Positions 17,674 to 26,850 of a DNA stretch of 64,000 nucleotides are shown here, piece by piece; position 1 is the first letter of the stretch; every line of letters starts with the position of its first letter. The position numbers and the translations under genes are program-made. The DNA comes from Eleftheria terrae (GTDB taxonomy: Bacteria; Pseudomonadota; Gammaproteobacteria; Burkholderiales; Burkholderiaceae_C). The stretch is taken from assembly GCF_030419005.1 (NCBI RefSeq), contig NZ_CP106951.1:248001-312000 (forward strand), read 5' to 3'. The notes beneath the pieces are model-generated. The model did no database searches, was not told the DNA's origin, and was given only the letters and a program-made list of their open reading frames with translations.

Positions 17674-18786
17674 TCAGGCCGCGCCGACGTTGGGCACGAA
17701 GCCCTGGGCCGGCTTGGCGATGCTGGCCGGGTTGCGGGCGACGAAGTCCAGCATGCGGTCGATGCAGCCGAGCGCCTGGCTGCGCACCGGCTCAGGCACC
17801 GAGATCTCGCCGCTGCCCTGCTCCAGGCAGGCCACCACGCCCTGCAGCGCGTTCATCGCCATCCATGGGCAGTGCGCGCAGCTCTTGCAGGTGGCGCTGT
17901 TGCCGGCGGTGGGCGCCTCGATCAGCGTCTTGCCCGGGGCCAGCTGGCGCATGCGGTGCAGGATGCCGTTGTCGGTGGCGACGATGAAGGTCTGCGCGTC
18001 GGAGTTGACCACCGCGTTGAGCAGCTGCGAGGTGGAGCCCACCACGTCGGCCTGCGCCACCACGCTGGACGGCGACTCCGGGTGCACCAGCACCCGGGCG
18101 CCGGGGTGGGCCTGCTTCAGCAGGTCGAGCTCCAGGCCCTTGAACTCGTCGTGCACGATGCAGGCCCCGTTCCACATCAGCATGTCGGCGCCGGTCTGCT
18201 CCTGGATGTAGCGGCCCAGGTGGCGGTCGGGGGCCCACAGCACCTTCTCACCCTGGTCCTTCAGGTGGCGCACGATGGCCAGCGCGCAGGAGCTGGTGAC
18301 CATCCAGTCGGCGCGTGCCTTCACCGCCGCGCTGGTGTTGGCGTAGACCACCACCTTGCGGTCCGGGTGGGCGTCGCAGAAGGCGGCGAAGTCCTCCGCC
18401 GGGCAGCCCAGGTCGAGCGAGCAGGTGGCGTCGAGGTCGGGCATCAGCACCCGCTTGTGCGGCGACAGGATCTTGGCGCTCTCACCCATGAAGCGCACGC
18501 CGGCCACCACCAGTGTCTGGCTCGGATGGTCGCGGCCGAAGCGGGCCATCTCGAGCGAATCGGCCACGCAGCCGCCGGTCTCCAGCGCCAGGTCCTGCAG
18601 GTCGCCGTCCACGTAGTAATGGGCCACCAGCACCGCATCGTGCTGCTTCAGCAAGGCCTTGGCGCGCGCTTTCCAGTCGGTGCGCTGCTCGGGGGTGAGG
18701 GGTTCGGGCACCTTGGCCCAGGCATGGGCGGTGCAGCTCGCGCCGGACGAGTCCTGGCGCGTGTAGTCGAAGATCACTTGGTTCAT
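17674..18786 (-). CDS. nadA: Quinolinate synthase
   Basis: A 370-residue NadA, which condenses iminoaspartate with dihydroxyacetone phosphate to make quinolinate. The three Cys that hold the [4Fe-4S] cluster can be placed: one in [16 protein letters not shown], one in [15 protein letters not shown] and one in [34 protein letters not shown] and [20 protein letters not shown] are typical of the family. It is the first gene of the nadA-nadC unit. It starts 132 bp downstream of the stop of the roadblock-like gene on the same strand. Confidence 0.97.
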   Translation of the reverse strand: MNQVIFDYTRQDSSGASCTAHAWAKVPEPLTPEQRTDWKARAKALLKQHDAVLVAHYYVDGDLQDLALETGGCVADSLEMARFGRDHPSQTLVVAGVRFMGESAKILSPHKRVLMPDLDATCSLDLGCPAEDFAAFCDAHPDRKVVVYANTSAAVKARADWMVTSSCALAIVRHLKDQGEKVLWAPDRHLGRYIQEQTGADMLMWNGACIVHDEFKGLELDLLKQAHPGARVLVHPESPSSVVAQADVVGSTSQLLNAVVNSDAQTFIVATDNGILHRMRQLAPGKTLIEAPTAGNSATCKSCAHCPWMAMNALQGVVACLEQGSGEISVPEPVRSQALGCIDRMLDFVARNPASIAKPAQGFVPNVGAA

Positions 18787-18918
18787 GGCGCGAATTCCGG
18801 GCGCGAGCCCGTGCGGCGGCTATCGTGGGACCAGCCAATGGTAGCGGAGCGGCCACGATGGCGCCGGCGACCCGGGTTTGGCCCGCCATCGCGCCGCTGG
18901 CATCGTGCCGGGGCCGGC

Positions 18919-20205
18919 TCAGCCCAGCGACTTCTCCGCGTCCAGGATCTTGAAGCGGGCCAGCGCGAGGTTGGTGCGCTGCTTGTCCAGCACCGCCAGG
19001 AAGAACAGCTCGGGATGGGCCGAGACCGTCCGCAGCACCTGGTGGCGGCGGGCATGGGTGACGATGATCTCGTCGATCCGCTCGCCCGAACCCATGTCGC
19101 GCGCGGCGCGGCGGTGGGCCTTCATCACCTCGGTCTGGCTGGCGGCGGCCAGCTCCAGGTTCAGGCCCGCGGCTTCGTTGGCCAGCTCGCTGCCCAGCAG
19201 CAGGCCGCTGCTGGCATCCACCACGCAGCAGCCCAGCATGCCCTCCACCTGCAGCAGCTGCGCCAGTGCTCGGGCGATGCGGCCGCCGTCCGGCGTGGCC
19301 GGGCGCACCGCCGCGTCCACCTGCACGCCGGTCGCCGTGGCCTGGGACGGCGCCACCACCCGGCCGGTGGGCGGCAGGCCAAGGTCGGCCACCTTGATCG
19401 GAAACTCGGTCTCGCCCAGCGCACCGGGCGTTACCTTGTCCTCCCACTGTGCCTGCGACTTCACCTGGTTCCAGCTGCCCAGCACGCTGTTCCACAGGCC
19501 GGAGGCGCTGGTGAGTGGCTCGGTCGTCACCATCACGTTCAGGCGCTCCGGCCAGGCACTGGCCGCGATGCGCGGCGCGTACTGCGCTGCCGAGGCACAC
19601 AGCAGGAACAGCAGGTGAGGGCAGCGCCAGTGCGCGCTGCGGGTGGCCTCCTGCAGCATGGACAGCATCTCGTCCAGGGCCGCGGCCGACACCGGCGTGA
19701 GCACCACTGCGGTGAGGTGGCTGCTCTCCATCAGCGCCACCGAGATGGCGCGGGCATCGCCGCCCGGCTCGCGCAGGTCGATGTGGTAGATCTTCAGGGG
19801 CTCGTCGAGGCGGCGGCGCAGTGCCGTGCGCTCGATCATGGCGATGGTGGCCAGCGTGTCCTGGTGGCGCAGCTGCAGCCGCTCGACCGGCTGGCCGGAA
19901 GCGTCGGACAGCGCCTTGATGACGCTGGACGCCCACATGCGACCGGGGTCGAACAGGGTGATCTGGCGGGTGGCGGCGCCCAGGTCGGCTCGGGTGGCCG
20001 AGAGGTGCTGGCGGATCGCTTCGGCCGGCGAGCCCACGACGAACAGGTCGCGGGTGTGCTTGTCGATGATCTGGCCACGGTCGTTGACCTCGGTGGCCGT
20101 GCTTTCGAGGATGGCGGTTGCGGCGAAATCGGCGCTGTGGGCGGCCCGCCGCGCCTCGCGCGGGTCGCTCGGGGCGCCCAGGTCGCCGAACAGGGAACTC
20201 AGCAT
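18919..20205 (-). CDS. Unknown protein with C-terminal roadblock/LC7-like domain
   Basis: A 428-residue soluble protein. Residues about 1-290 are not recognised; they contain an alpha/beta region (ITLFDPGRMWASSVIKALSD; LKIYHIDLREPGGDARAIS; LLFLLCASAAQYAPRI) that could be a divergent nucleotide-binding or effector fold. Residues about 310-425 resemble a roadblock/LC7 (longin-like) domain: IARALAQLLQVEGMLGCCVV, then GLLLGSELANEAAGLNLELA, ending ELFFLAVLDKQRTNLALARF. Roadblock proteins in bacteria work with small GTPases in polarity and gliding motility (MglB), but no GTPase gene is adjacent. It may be cotranscribed with nadA downstream. Confidence 0.75.
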   Translation of the reverse strand: MLSSLFGDLGAPSDPREARRAAHSADFAATAILESTATEVNDRGQIIDKHTRDLFVVGSPAEAIRQHLSATRADLGAATRQITLFDPGRMWASSVIKALSDASGQPVERLQLRHQDTLATIAMIERTALRRRLDEPLKIYHIDLREPGGDARAISVALMESSHLTAVVLTPVSAAALDEMLSMLQEATRSAHWRCPHLLFLLCASAAQYAPRIAASAWPERLNVMVTTEPLTSASGLWNSVLGSWNQVKSQAQWEDKVTPGALGETEFPIKVADLGLPPTGRVVAPSQATATGVQVDAAVRPATPDGGRIARALAQLLQVEGMLGCCVVDASSGLLLGSELANEAAGLNLELAAASQTEVMKAHRRAARDMGSGERIDEIIVTHARRHQVLRTVSAHPELFFLAVLDKQRTNLALARFKILDAEKSLG

Positions 20206-20474
20206 GGTCGCATCCTCAGGTGGGGGGGCTGGTGAATCTGACGGACTATGGAGCACTTGACGTGCCTGCATCGGGCCGATGCGGCGCGCTGGCATTCGCC
20301 CGGCCCGGCCAGGTTCCCTGGCAGTGTAGGCAGGGCCGCGGTGCGGCCCATCCCCCAAAAGCGGGGTCGGCGGTTCCAGCGGTCGCCGCCAGGGGACCGA
20401 AGGTGGCCATGCGGTAGGGGCGCAGGCGGCCAAGCTGCAGCGGCCGCGGGTGAAGGGAGTGGGGGGCCGCCCCC

Positions 20475-21371
20475 TCAGGCCGCGGCTTCGGCGCTTTCGG
20501 CCTGGGCGCCGAAGAACCGGCTCGGCGGCATGCCGACCGAGCGCCGCACCATGGCCGTGAAGGCGCTCGGGCTGGCATAGCCGAGTTCGGCCGCAATGTG
20601 GCTCATCGGCAGCTTGCGCGCTGCCAGCGACAAGGCCTTGGCCAGCAGCACCTGCTGTCGCCAGGCCAGGAAGGTGGTGCCCAGCTCCTGCCGGAACAGC
20701 CGTGCCATGGTGCGCGGGCTGGCCCCGGCGTCGCGCGCCCAGCCGTCCAGGGTCTCATGCCGGGTGGGTTGCTGCAGCACCGCCTGGCACAGCGCGCGCA
20801 GGCGCTTGTCGTCCGGCAGGTCCACGCCCAGGCGCACCGCCTGGGCCCGGCGCAGTTCGTCCAGCACCAACGCGCCCAGGTGCTGCTCGCGCACCAGCAC
20901 GGCCGGCTCGCAGCCGCCGCCCTGGTCGGGCCGGGTGTCGAGCTCCAGCACCAGCGCGCGCAACAGGGGCGACACGTCGAGCACCCGGCACTGGCGCCAC
21001 TCGGCCTCGGACTTTGGGTCCACTTCCGGGCCGCAGCGGCCGGGCCGCTGGCGGATGTAGACGGTGCGCAGGTCGGCGTCCTCCAGCACGGTGACGGCAT
21101 GCGCCACGCCAGACGGCACCCAGACGGCGCGCGTCGGCGGCACGATGTAGGTGCTGTCGGCCGTGCTCAGCCTCACCACGCCGGTGGCGGAGAAGGTCAG
21201 CTGGGCCCAGGGGTGGGTGTGGGTCGCCACCTCGGTGTCGGCCTGCATGCGATGCAGCTTGCCGCGCACCGGTCGCTCGGCGGTCGGCACATAGAGGTGC
21301 GGCGTGAGGGCCGGGACCTGTTCGAGCACCCGGCTGCGGCGCGGGCGGGAGGCGGGTGGCGGCTTTGGCAT
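20475..21371 (-). CDS. AraC-family transcriptional regulator with cupin sensor domain
   Basis: A 298-residue regulator. An N-terminal cupin domain (about residues 25-110; HTHPWAQLTFSATG and VPPTRAVWVPSGVAHAV) is followed by two helix-turn-helix units of the AraC type (about 190-285; LDGWARDAGASPRTMARLF and MSHIAAELGYASPSAFTAMV). The layout matches the RhaS/ YdeC-like group whose members often control a divergent transporter. Exactly such a transporter starts 82 bp away on the opposite strand, so autoregulation plus control of that MFS gene is likely (inference). Confidence 0.92.
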   Translation of the reverse strand: MPKPPPASRPRRSRVLEQVPALTPHLYVPTAERPVRGKLHRMQADTEVATHTHPWAQLTFSATGVVRLSTADSTYIVPPTRAVWVPSGVAHAVTVLEDADLRTVYIRQRPGRCGPEVDPKSEAEWRQCRVLDVSPLLRALVLELDTRPDQGGGCEPAVLVREQHLGALVLDELRRAQAVRLGVDLPDDKRLRALCQAVLQQPTRHETLDGWARDAGASPRTMARLFRQELGTTFLAWRQQVLLAKALSLAARKLPMSHIAAELGYASPSAFTAMVRRSVGMPPSRFFGAQAESAEAAA

Positions 21372-21453
21372 CTTCTCGACAGAGTTTGTCTTTCTATCGT
21401 AATCGAGCCGGACAACGAATGCCTACCATGAGGACGAACTACTTCTGATCGAC

Positions 21454-22716
21454 ATGACCTCTGCCCACACATCGAGCGTTCCGCTACGGCAGGACGCGCG
21501 CACCATCGGCCTGATCGGCCTGGCCCACGGGACCTCGCACTTCTTCCACCTGCTGCTGCCGCCGCTGTTTCCCTGGTTCATCAGCGAGTTCGGCGTGACT
21601 TGGCTGCAGCTGGGCATGCTGAGCAGCGTGTTTTTCGTCATTTCCGGCGTCGGGCAGGCGCTGGCGGGTTTCCTGGTGGACCGGGTCGGCGCCCGGCCGG
21701 TGCTGTTCGGCGCGCTGAGCTGCTTCGTGGCGGCCGCACTGGCGGCGGCCTCGGCCCAGGGCTACACGGGCCTGGTGCTGGCATCGGCCCTGGCCGGCCT
21801 GGGCAACGCGCCTTTCCATCCGGCCGACTTCACCATCCTGAACAAGCGCGTCTCGGCGGCGCGGCTGGGCCATGCCTTCTCGGTGCATGGCATCACCGGC
21901 AACCTGGGCTGGGCCATGGCGCCGCTGTTCCTGGTGGGCCTGACCAAGTTCAGCGAGGCGCACTCCTGGCGCCTGGCCTGCGTGTGCGCGGCCGGCGTGG
22001 CGGCCCTGGTGCTGGCTGTGCTGGTCTGGCAGCGCGACGCGATCGACGACCGCCAGGGCAGCTGGGGCCATGAGACGCGCAAGGCCTCCGCAGCGGCGCA
22101 GGCCGAGCATCCGCTGGCCTTCCTGGCACTGCCTTCGGTGTGGCTCTGCTTCTCCTTCTTCTTCTGGTCGACCTGCGCGATGAGCGCGGTGCAGAACTTC
22201 GCCAGCCCGGTGCTGCAGCAGCTCTACGGCCTGCCGGCGGAGCTGACGTCGATGGTGGTGACGGGCTACATGCTGTGCGGCGCGGCCGGCATGGTGGCCG
22301 GTGGCTTCCTGGTGGCCCGGGTGCAGCGACTGGAGCTGACCATCAGCGTCACCTTGCTGGGCGGGGCGGTCTTGCTGGCGCTGGCCGGCTCCGGGCTGCC
22401 GGGCGGCATGGCCGCGATGGTGATTGCCTGCCTGGCGGGCCTCGGCACCGGCCTGGCCGGGCCGTCGCGCGACATGCTGATCAAGCGTGCCGCACCGCCG
22501 GGGGCGACTGGCCGGGTCTACGGCACCGTGTATTCCGGCCTCGACCTGGGCTTCGCGGTGGCCGCGCCGGTGTTCGGCGCGATGCTGGACCGTGGCCTGC
22601 TGTCGTCGGTGTTCTACGGCGCGGGGGCCGCGCTGGCGCTCAGCGTGCTGTCGGCGGCGGCGGTGGGGCAGCGGCAGCGCGCGCAGGCGAGGAGGGTGAT
22701 GGCACAGGCCGCCTGA
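21454..22716 (+). CDS. Major facilitator superfamily transporter, Fsr-like
   Basis: A 420-residue inner-membrane transporter with twelve hydrophobic segments. IGLAHGTSHFFHLLLPPLFP, the cytoplasmic-loop segment DRVGARPV and the phrase LGNAPFHPADFTILN resemble the fosmidomycin-resistance (Fsr) branch of the MFS, whose members are proton-driven exporters. The natural substrate cannot be told. It is divergent from an AraC-type regulator with a cupin domain, which suggests induction by the transported compound or a related one. Confidence 0.88.
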   Translation: MTSAHTSSVPLRQDARTIGLIGLAHGTSHFFHLLLPPLFPWFISEFGVTWLQLGMLSSVFFVISGVGQALAGFLVDRVGARPVLFGALSCFVAAALAAASAQGYTGLVLASALAGLGNAPFHPADFTILNKRVSAARLGHAFSVHGITGNLGWAMAPLFLVGLTKFSEAHSWRLACVCAAGVAALVLAVLVWQRDAIDDRQGSWGHETRKASAAAQAEHPLAFLALPSVWLCFSFFFWSTCAMSAVQNFASPVLQQLYGLPAELTSMVVTGYMLCGAAGMVAGGFLVARVQRLELTISVTLLGGAVLLALAGSGLPGGMAAMVIACLAGLGTGLAGPSRDMLIKRAAPPGATGRVYGTVYSGLDLGFAVAAPVFGAMLDRGLLSSVFYGAGAALALSVLSAAAVGQRQRAQARRVMAQAA

Positions 22717-22911
22717 GCCGCGTCGCAGGACGGCGGGCGGACCCTGGCGCCTGGCCGCGAGACGCACCGGCCGCAGCCGGGCCGCCCGAGGTGCGCACAC
22801 CCCCGCCGGCCGGGCCGCCCGCAGCGGCTGTTGCCGGGGGGCCTGATTCCGGCGCCGCTTTCTGGCATAGTGGGCGCACTTCGAGTTCGCGCCTGCATTG
22901 CGCCCCACGCC

Positions 22912-23109
22912 ATGAAAGCCCTCAAGTCCGACCGAGCCCGCCTGCTGCTGCAGGACCCCGATGCGAGCGGTCAGCTGATGTCCTTCCTGCTCTCACAGGG
23001 CGCCCGCCCGGCAGGGCAGCATCGGACATCAGCACCGGTCATCACCGTGAAGGCGAAGGACGGACGGTCCTTCCAGGTGCAGCCGGAAGTCGTCCCCAAG
23101 GCAGCCTGA
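22912..23109 (+). CDS. Small protein of unknown function, 65 aa
   Basis: A 65-residue soluble protein beginning MKALKSDRARLLLQDPDASG. The first half is predicted helical, the second half has a short beta-like run (APVITVKAKDGRSFQV). I do not recognise a family. The reading frame has normal codon use, and the stop lies 19 bases before the GTG of the next gene, so it is probably the first gene of a three-gene operon with a membrane protein and a thiamine-diphosphate enzyme. The frame is open further upstream, but the ATG here follows GCCCCACGCC without a strong ribosome-binding site, so the exact start is uncertain. Confidence 0.6.
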   Translation: MKALKSDRARLLLQDPDASGQLMSFLLSQGARPAGQHRTSAPVITVKAKDGRSFQVQPEVVPKAA

Positions 23110-23128
23110 CCGGCCGCGCCGCCAGCAC

Positions 23129-23944
23129 GTGAACATTGCGCTCCCCGCGGTCATTGTTTTCTTGCTGGTTCTTCCCGGTTTCCTGGTCCGGGTCCGCTTC
23201 AAACGGGTCGAGCGCACCGTGCTCGATGCCTCGCCCTTCGGCCGGGTCGCCACCGAGGCGACCATCCTGGCCACCCTGCTGCACATCGTCTGGATCACGC
23301 TGGCCGCGCTGTGCTTCGACCAGCACTTCCAGCTCAGCCTGCTGCTCGACCTGATCGGCTCCCACCCCGAGGCGCAGCGCGAGGCCAGCCACCGGCTCGG
23401 TGCGCAGTCGGGCTGGCTGGCCGCCTACTTCGTTTCGCTGTACCTCTCGTCGTGGCTGCTGCCGCCATTGGCGCGGCGCGCGGTCAGCGCGCGGCGCTGG
23501 GACCGCTGGGGCACCCGGCTCGGTGCGGTGCTGCGCTTCAACGAGGCGCCCTGGTACTACCTGCTGAGCGGCGCCGACTTCCCGGCCGACGCGGTGCCCG
23601 ACCTGATCCTGGTGTCGGCGGTGGTGGACATCGGCCGCGAGTCCTGGGTCTACGTGGGCGTGCTGGACGACTATTTCATGACGCCCGCCGGTGACCTCGA
23701 CCGCCTGGTGCTGCAGAGCGTGCGCCGGCGGCGGCTGGCCGCCGACCGCGGCGAGGGCGAGAGCGACGACGGCACCGAGCGCTTCTACCCGATCGACGGT
23801 GACTACCTGGTGCTGCGCTACACCGAGTCCACCACGCTCAACGTGAAATACGTCCGGCTGCCGCCGCCACAAGCGGCGGTGCCGCCCTTCGATGTCCCCT
23901 TGGCCGCAGCCACCCCCGCGGCCGCACCGCAGGAGACCGCATGA
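23129..23944 (+). CDS. Membrane-anchored protein of unknown function (DUF6338-like)
   Basis: A 271-residue protein with hydrophobic helices at about residues 5-20, 45-65 and 95-115, then a soluble C-terminal half. The tail (ILVSAVVDIGRESWVYVGVL; GDYLVLRYTESTTLNVKYVR) has strand-rich segments that recall DUF6338 proteins, but this is from memory of the pattern only. The start is a GTG; no in-frame ATG lies near the N-terminus. The last codons overlap the ATG of the thiamine-diphosphate enzyme, so translation is coupled. Function unknown. Confidence 0.72.
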   Translation: MNIALPAVIVFLLVLPGFLVRVRFKRVERTVLDASPFGRVATEATILATLLHIVWITLAALCFDQHFQLSLLLDLIGSHPEAQREASHRLGAQSGWLAAYFVSLYLSSWLLPPLARRAVSARRWDRWGTRLGAVLRFNEAPWYYLLSGADFPADAVPDLILVSAVVDIGRESWVYVGVLDDYFMTPAGDLDRLVLQSVRRRRLAADRGEGESDDGTERFYPIDGDYLVLRYTESTTLNVKYVRLPPPQAAVPPFDVPLAAATPAAAPQETA

Positions 23945-25665
23945 CCCAGAACCAGTCGCGCCCAGCCGGCCACGCCCTTGTCGAAGCCTTGCTGGCGCAA
24001 GGCGTGGACACTGCCTTCGGCGTGCCCGGCGAGAGCTTCCTGGCCGTGCTCGACGGCTTCTACGAGCACCGCGAACGCATCCGCTTCGTCGCCTGCCGCC
24101 AGGAGGGCGGCGCGGCCTTCATGGCCGAGGCCCAGGGCAAGCTCAGTGGCCGGCCGGGCATCTGCTTCGTCACCCGCGGGCCGGGTGCCACCAACGCGAG
24201 CATCGGCCTGCACACCGCCTTCCAGGATTCCACGCCGATGATCCTGTTCGTCGGCCAGGTCGGCTCGGACATGCGTGACCGCGAGGCCTTCCAGGAGGTG
24301 GATTACCGCGCGATGTTCGGCCCCAGCACCGGCGCTTTCGCCAAGTGGGTGGCCGAGGTCGACCGCCCGGAGCGCCTGCCCGAATACGTCGCGCGGGCTT
24401 TCCATGTCGCCATGCAGGGCCGGCCGGGACCGGTGGTGCTGGCGCTGCCGGAGGACATGCTGACGACGCCGATCGAGGTGCCGGTGCTGCCGCGCGTGGA
24501 GCCGGCGCTGGCCTGGCCCGCGCCGGGTGCGCTGCGGCAGCTGCGCGGCCTGCTGCTGGAGGCCGAGCGGCCCTTCGTCATTGCCGGTGGCAGCGGCTGG
24601 GATGCCGAGGCCTGCAAGGCACTGCAGCGCTTCGCCGAGAACTGGCAGCTGCCGGTGGGCTGCGCCTTCCGCTTCCAGGACCTGTTCGACAACCGGCACC
24701 CGCAGTACGCGGGCGATGTGGGCATCGGCATCAACCCGCGGCTGGCGCAGCGCATCCGCGATGCCGACCTGGTCATAGCCATCGGCGCCCGGCTCGGCGA
24801 GATGACCACCGGTGGCTACACCCTCATCGAGGCACCGCGGCCGCGCCAGAAGCTGGTCCACCTTCACGCGGGTGCCGAGGAGCTGGGCCGCGTCTATGCG
24901 GCCGACCTGCTGCTGCAGGCCTCGATGGCCTGCGCCGCCAAGGCGCTGGAGACGCTCGCGGCGCCGCCCAGCGTGGCGTGGGCCGGATGGACCGCGGCAG
25001 CGCAGGCCGACTACCAGGCCAACCTGGAACCCACCCCGGCCGCCGGGCCACTCGACCTGGCCGAGGTGGTCAAGACCATGCAGCGCGTGCTGCGCGAGAG
25101 CGGCCGGGAGGACGCCATCTTCACCAACGGCGCCGGCAACTACTCCGGCTGGCTGCACCGCTACTACCAATATCCCGCCCTGGCCGCGGGCGGACGCAGC
25201 CAGCTCGCGCCGACCTCCGGCGCCATGGGCTACGGCGTGCCGGCGGCCGTTGCCGCCAGCCTGCTGCAGCCGCAGCGCACGGTGATCAACATCGCCGGCG
25301 ACGGCGACTTCCTGATGACGGGGCAGGAACTCGCCACCGCCACCGGCTACGGCGCGCGTCCCATCGTCGTGGTGGTCGACAACGGCACCTACGGCACCAT
25401 CCGCATGCACCAGGAGCGCGAGTACCCGGGGCGCGTGTCGGGCAGCGACCTGTTCAACCCCGACTTTGCGCTGCTGGCCCGTGCCTATGGCTGGTCGTCC
25501 ACGCTGGTGGCGCAGACGGCGGAGTTCGAGCCGGCGTTCCGGCAGGCGCTGGATGGCCCGCTGCCGACGCTGCTGCACCTGAAGCTCGATGCCGAGATCA
25601 GCACCAGCCGCGCCACGCTCAGCGGCATCCGCGCAGCGGCGCTGGCCCGGCAGGCGGGGCGGTGA
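23941..25665 (+). CDS. Thiamine-diphosphate-dependent enzyme, acetolactate-synthase-like
   Basis: A 574-residue enzyme of the acetolactate synthase / benzoylformate decarboxylase superfamily. The N-terminal Pyr domain holds the cofactor-activating Glu55 (CRQEGGAAFMAEAQG). A central domain about residues 195-325 follows. The C-terminal PP domain carries the metal/diphosphate motif starting GDGD at 453-456 and ending in DNGTYGTI. The family includes acetolactate synthase, oxalyl-CoA decarboxylase and sulfoacetaldehyde acetyltransferase; this member has no adjacent small regulatory subunit (ilvN/H) and no ilvC, so a role in branched-chain amino-acid synthesis is doubtful. It is coupled to a membrane protein of unknown function. 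Confidence 0.88.
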   Translation: MTQNQSRPAGHALVEALLAQGVDTAFGVPGESFLAVLDGFYEHRERIRFVACRQEGGAAFMAEAQGKLSGRPGICFVTRGPGATNASIGLHTAFQDSTPMILFVGQVGSDMRDREAFQEVDYRAMFGPSTGAFAKWVAEVDRPERLPEYVARAFHVAMQGRPGPVVLALPEDMLTTPIEVPVLPRVEPALAWPAPGALRQLRGLLLEAERPFVIAGGSGWDAEACKALQRFAENWQLPVGCAFRFQDLFDNRHPQYAGDVGIGINPRLAQRIRDADLVIAIGARLGEMTTGGYTLIEAPRPRQKLVHLHAGAEELGRVYAADLLLQASMACAAKALETLAAPPSVAWAGWTAAAQADYQANLEPTPAAGPLDLAEVVKTMQRVLRESGREDAIFTNGAGNYSGWLHRYYQYPALAAGGRSQLAPTSGAMGYGVPAAVAASLLQPQRTVINIAGDGDFLMTGQELATATGYGARPIVVVVDNGTYGTIRMHQEREYPGRVSGSDLFNPDFALLARAYGWSSTLVAQTAEFEPAFRQALDGPLPTLLHLKLDAEISTSRATLSGIRAAALARQAGR

Positions 25666-25773
25666 GGCGCACGGGCCGGCGATGGCAGGCCCGCACAGGA
25701 GGCGCCCGCAGGCGCCCGGCAGGAACACAGTGCCGCCGGTGGGCGGCCGTGCAGATGCAACGGAGGTCTGGCA

Positions 25774-26364
25774 ATGAATGTGGCCATCGTGCTCGAACTG
25801 CTGCTCGCGGCGACGCTGGTCGCCTGGGGCGCCTGGCTGGCCGGCACTCGCTTGCCGATGGTGTGGCTGGCACGCCGCGCGGCAGCCTGGCAACGCGCTC
25901 CGGCCACGCTGCGGCTCACCAGCCTGCAAGCGGCGCGCAGCCGCAGCGCGAGCTTTCGGGTGCTGGTGCGCTACAGCTACGAGGTGGCGGGCGCGGCGAT
26001 CGAAGGCGAGCGCATCCACCATTGCTACTCGCCCTCGGGCCGCCGGCTGCTGCACAAGGGCATCTTCAACCGGCTGCAATCGGGCTCGGTCATCGCGGTG
26101 CATTTCGATCCGCACCGGCCGGCCGAATCGACCATCCTGGCCGGCGTGAACCGCGACTGCCTGCTCTACGCGCTGGCCGGCCTGCCACTGCTCCTGCTCG
26201 GCCTGCTGCTGGCCCTGCATGGCGTGCTGCTGGGGGCCGACGTGGAGGTGCCGGACTGGCTGGAGGTCCTGGGAGTGCTGCTGGCCTCGGCTTGTGCCAC
26301 CTTGGCGGCGCTGGGGGTGCGCGCCCACGACCGTTTGCTGGAAGACGTGGCCAAGGTGCTCTAG
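25774..26364 (+). CDS. DUF3592-type membrane protein
   Basis: A 196-residue protein with a hydrophobic helix at each end (about 5-25 and 130-155, plus 165-180) around a beta-rich middle. The middle shows the DUF3592 pattern: VLVRYSYEVAGAAIEGERIH and then the phrase GSVIAVHFDPHRPAESTIL, with the Y-x-Y, G and dP-x-xP positions. The function of the family is unknown. GGAGGTCTGGCA precedes the ATG. It lies 108 bp after the thiamine-diphosphate enzyme on the same strand. Confidence 0.82.
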   Translation: MNVAIVLELLLAATLVAWGAWLAGTRLPMVWLARRAAAWQRAPATLRLTSLQAARSRSASFRVLVRYSYEVAGAAIEGERIHHCYSPSGRRLLHKGIFNRLQSGSVIAVHFDPHRPAESTILAGVNRDCLLYALAGLPLLLLGLLLALHGVLLGADVEVPDWLEVLGVLLASACATLAALGVRAHDRLLEDVAKVL

Positions 26365-26443
26365 CCGAAGCCGGCCAGCGCCGGCCCGCCAGGCTGCAGG
26401 CGCTCAGCGCTGGCCCGGGCGGTGCGCACGGGCCGGCTGCGGC

Positions 26444-26785
26444 TCAGGCCAGGTGGTGCCCCAGGCGCCGCACCTTGCGCCGGCGCACGCGCGAGAAATG
26501 CGCGCTCAGGGCCAGCGCCGTCAGGATGCCGCCCGCCCACATCGGCAGCAGGTCGGTCGACTGCCCGGCCCGCGGTGGCTCGCTGGCCTGCCACAGCACC
26601 CAGGCCAGCAGGAAATTGGCCACCGCCCACAGCACGTTGACCAGCGGCCGCGAGTCGCCCACGGCCGGCGGGTGGCCGAAAGGGGTGGGGAAGCGCCGGC
26701 CGCTCAAGCCGTTGACGAAGTGCGGCAGCCCGTTGACTGCCAGGGCCGCGACGAAAAAGTGCGCGAGGTGATCGAGCCAGTCCAT
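26444..26785 (-). CDS. Small conserved membrane protein, unknown function
   Basis: A 113-residue protein with three hydrophobic segments (LAHFFVAALAVNGLPHF; LVNVLWAVANFLLAWVLW; LPMWAGGILTALALSAHF). The phrases GLPHFVNGLSG and FPTPFGHPP recur in small proteobacterial membrane proteins of unknown role, as I remember them. The C-terminus is strongly basic (SRVRRRKVRRLGHH) and should face the cytoplasm. It stands between the DUF3592 gene and cobQ. Confidence 0.72.
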   Translation of the reverse strand: MDWLDHLAHFFVAALAVNGLPHFVNGLSGRRFPTPFGHPPAVGDSRPLVNVLWAVANFLLAWVLWQASEPPRAGQSTDLLPMWAGGILTALALSAHFSRVRRRKVRRLGHHLA

Positions 26786-26850
26786 CGCTTGCCTCCTGCT
26801 GCCTGCATCTGGCAGAGAGGCTGCAAGCCTTGTGCCCGCGCCGGGCGCGC

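Noticed and set aside
17566..20235. An 889-residue open frame opposite to nadA and the roadblock-like gene
   Set aside because: Antisense shadow of nadA, which is certain from its iron-sulfur Cys residues.
23941..25665. IlvB acetolactate synthase of the branched-chain pathway
   Set aside because: No regulatory subunit or ilvC is adjacent and the genes upstream are unrelated, so only the enzyme superfamily is claimed.
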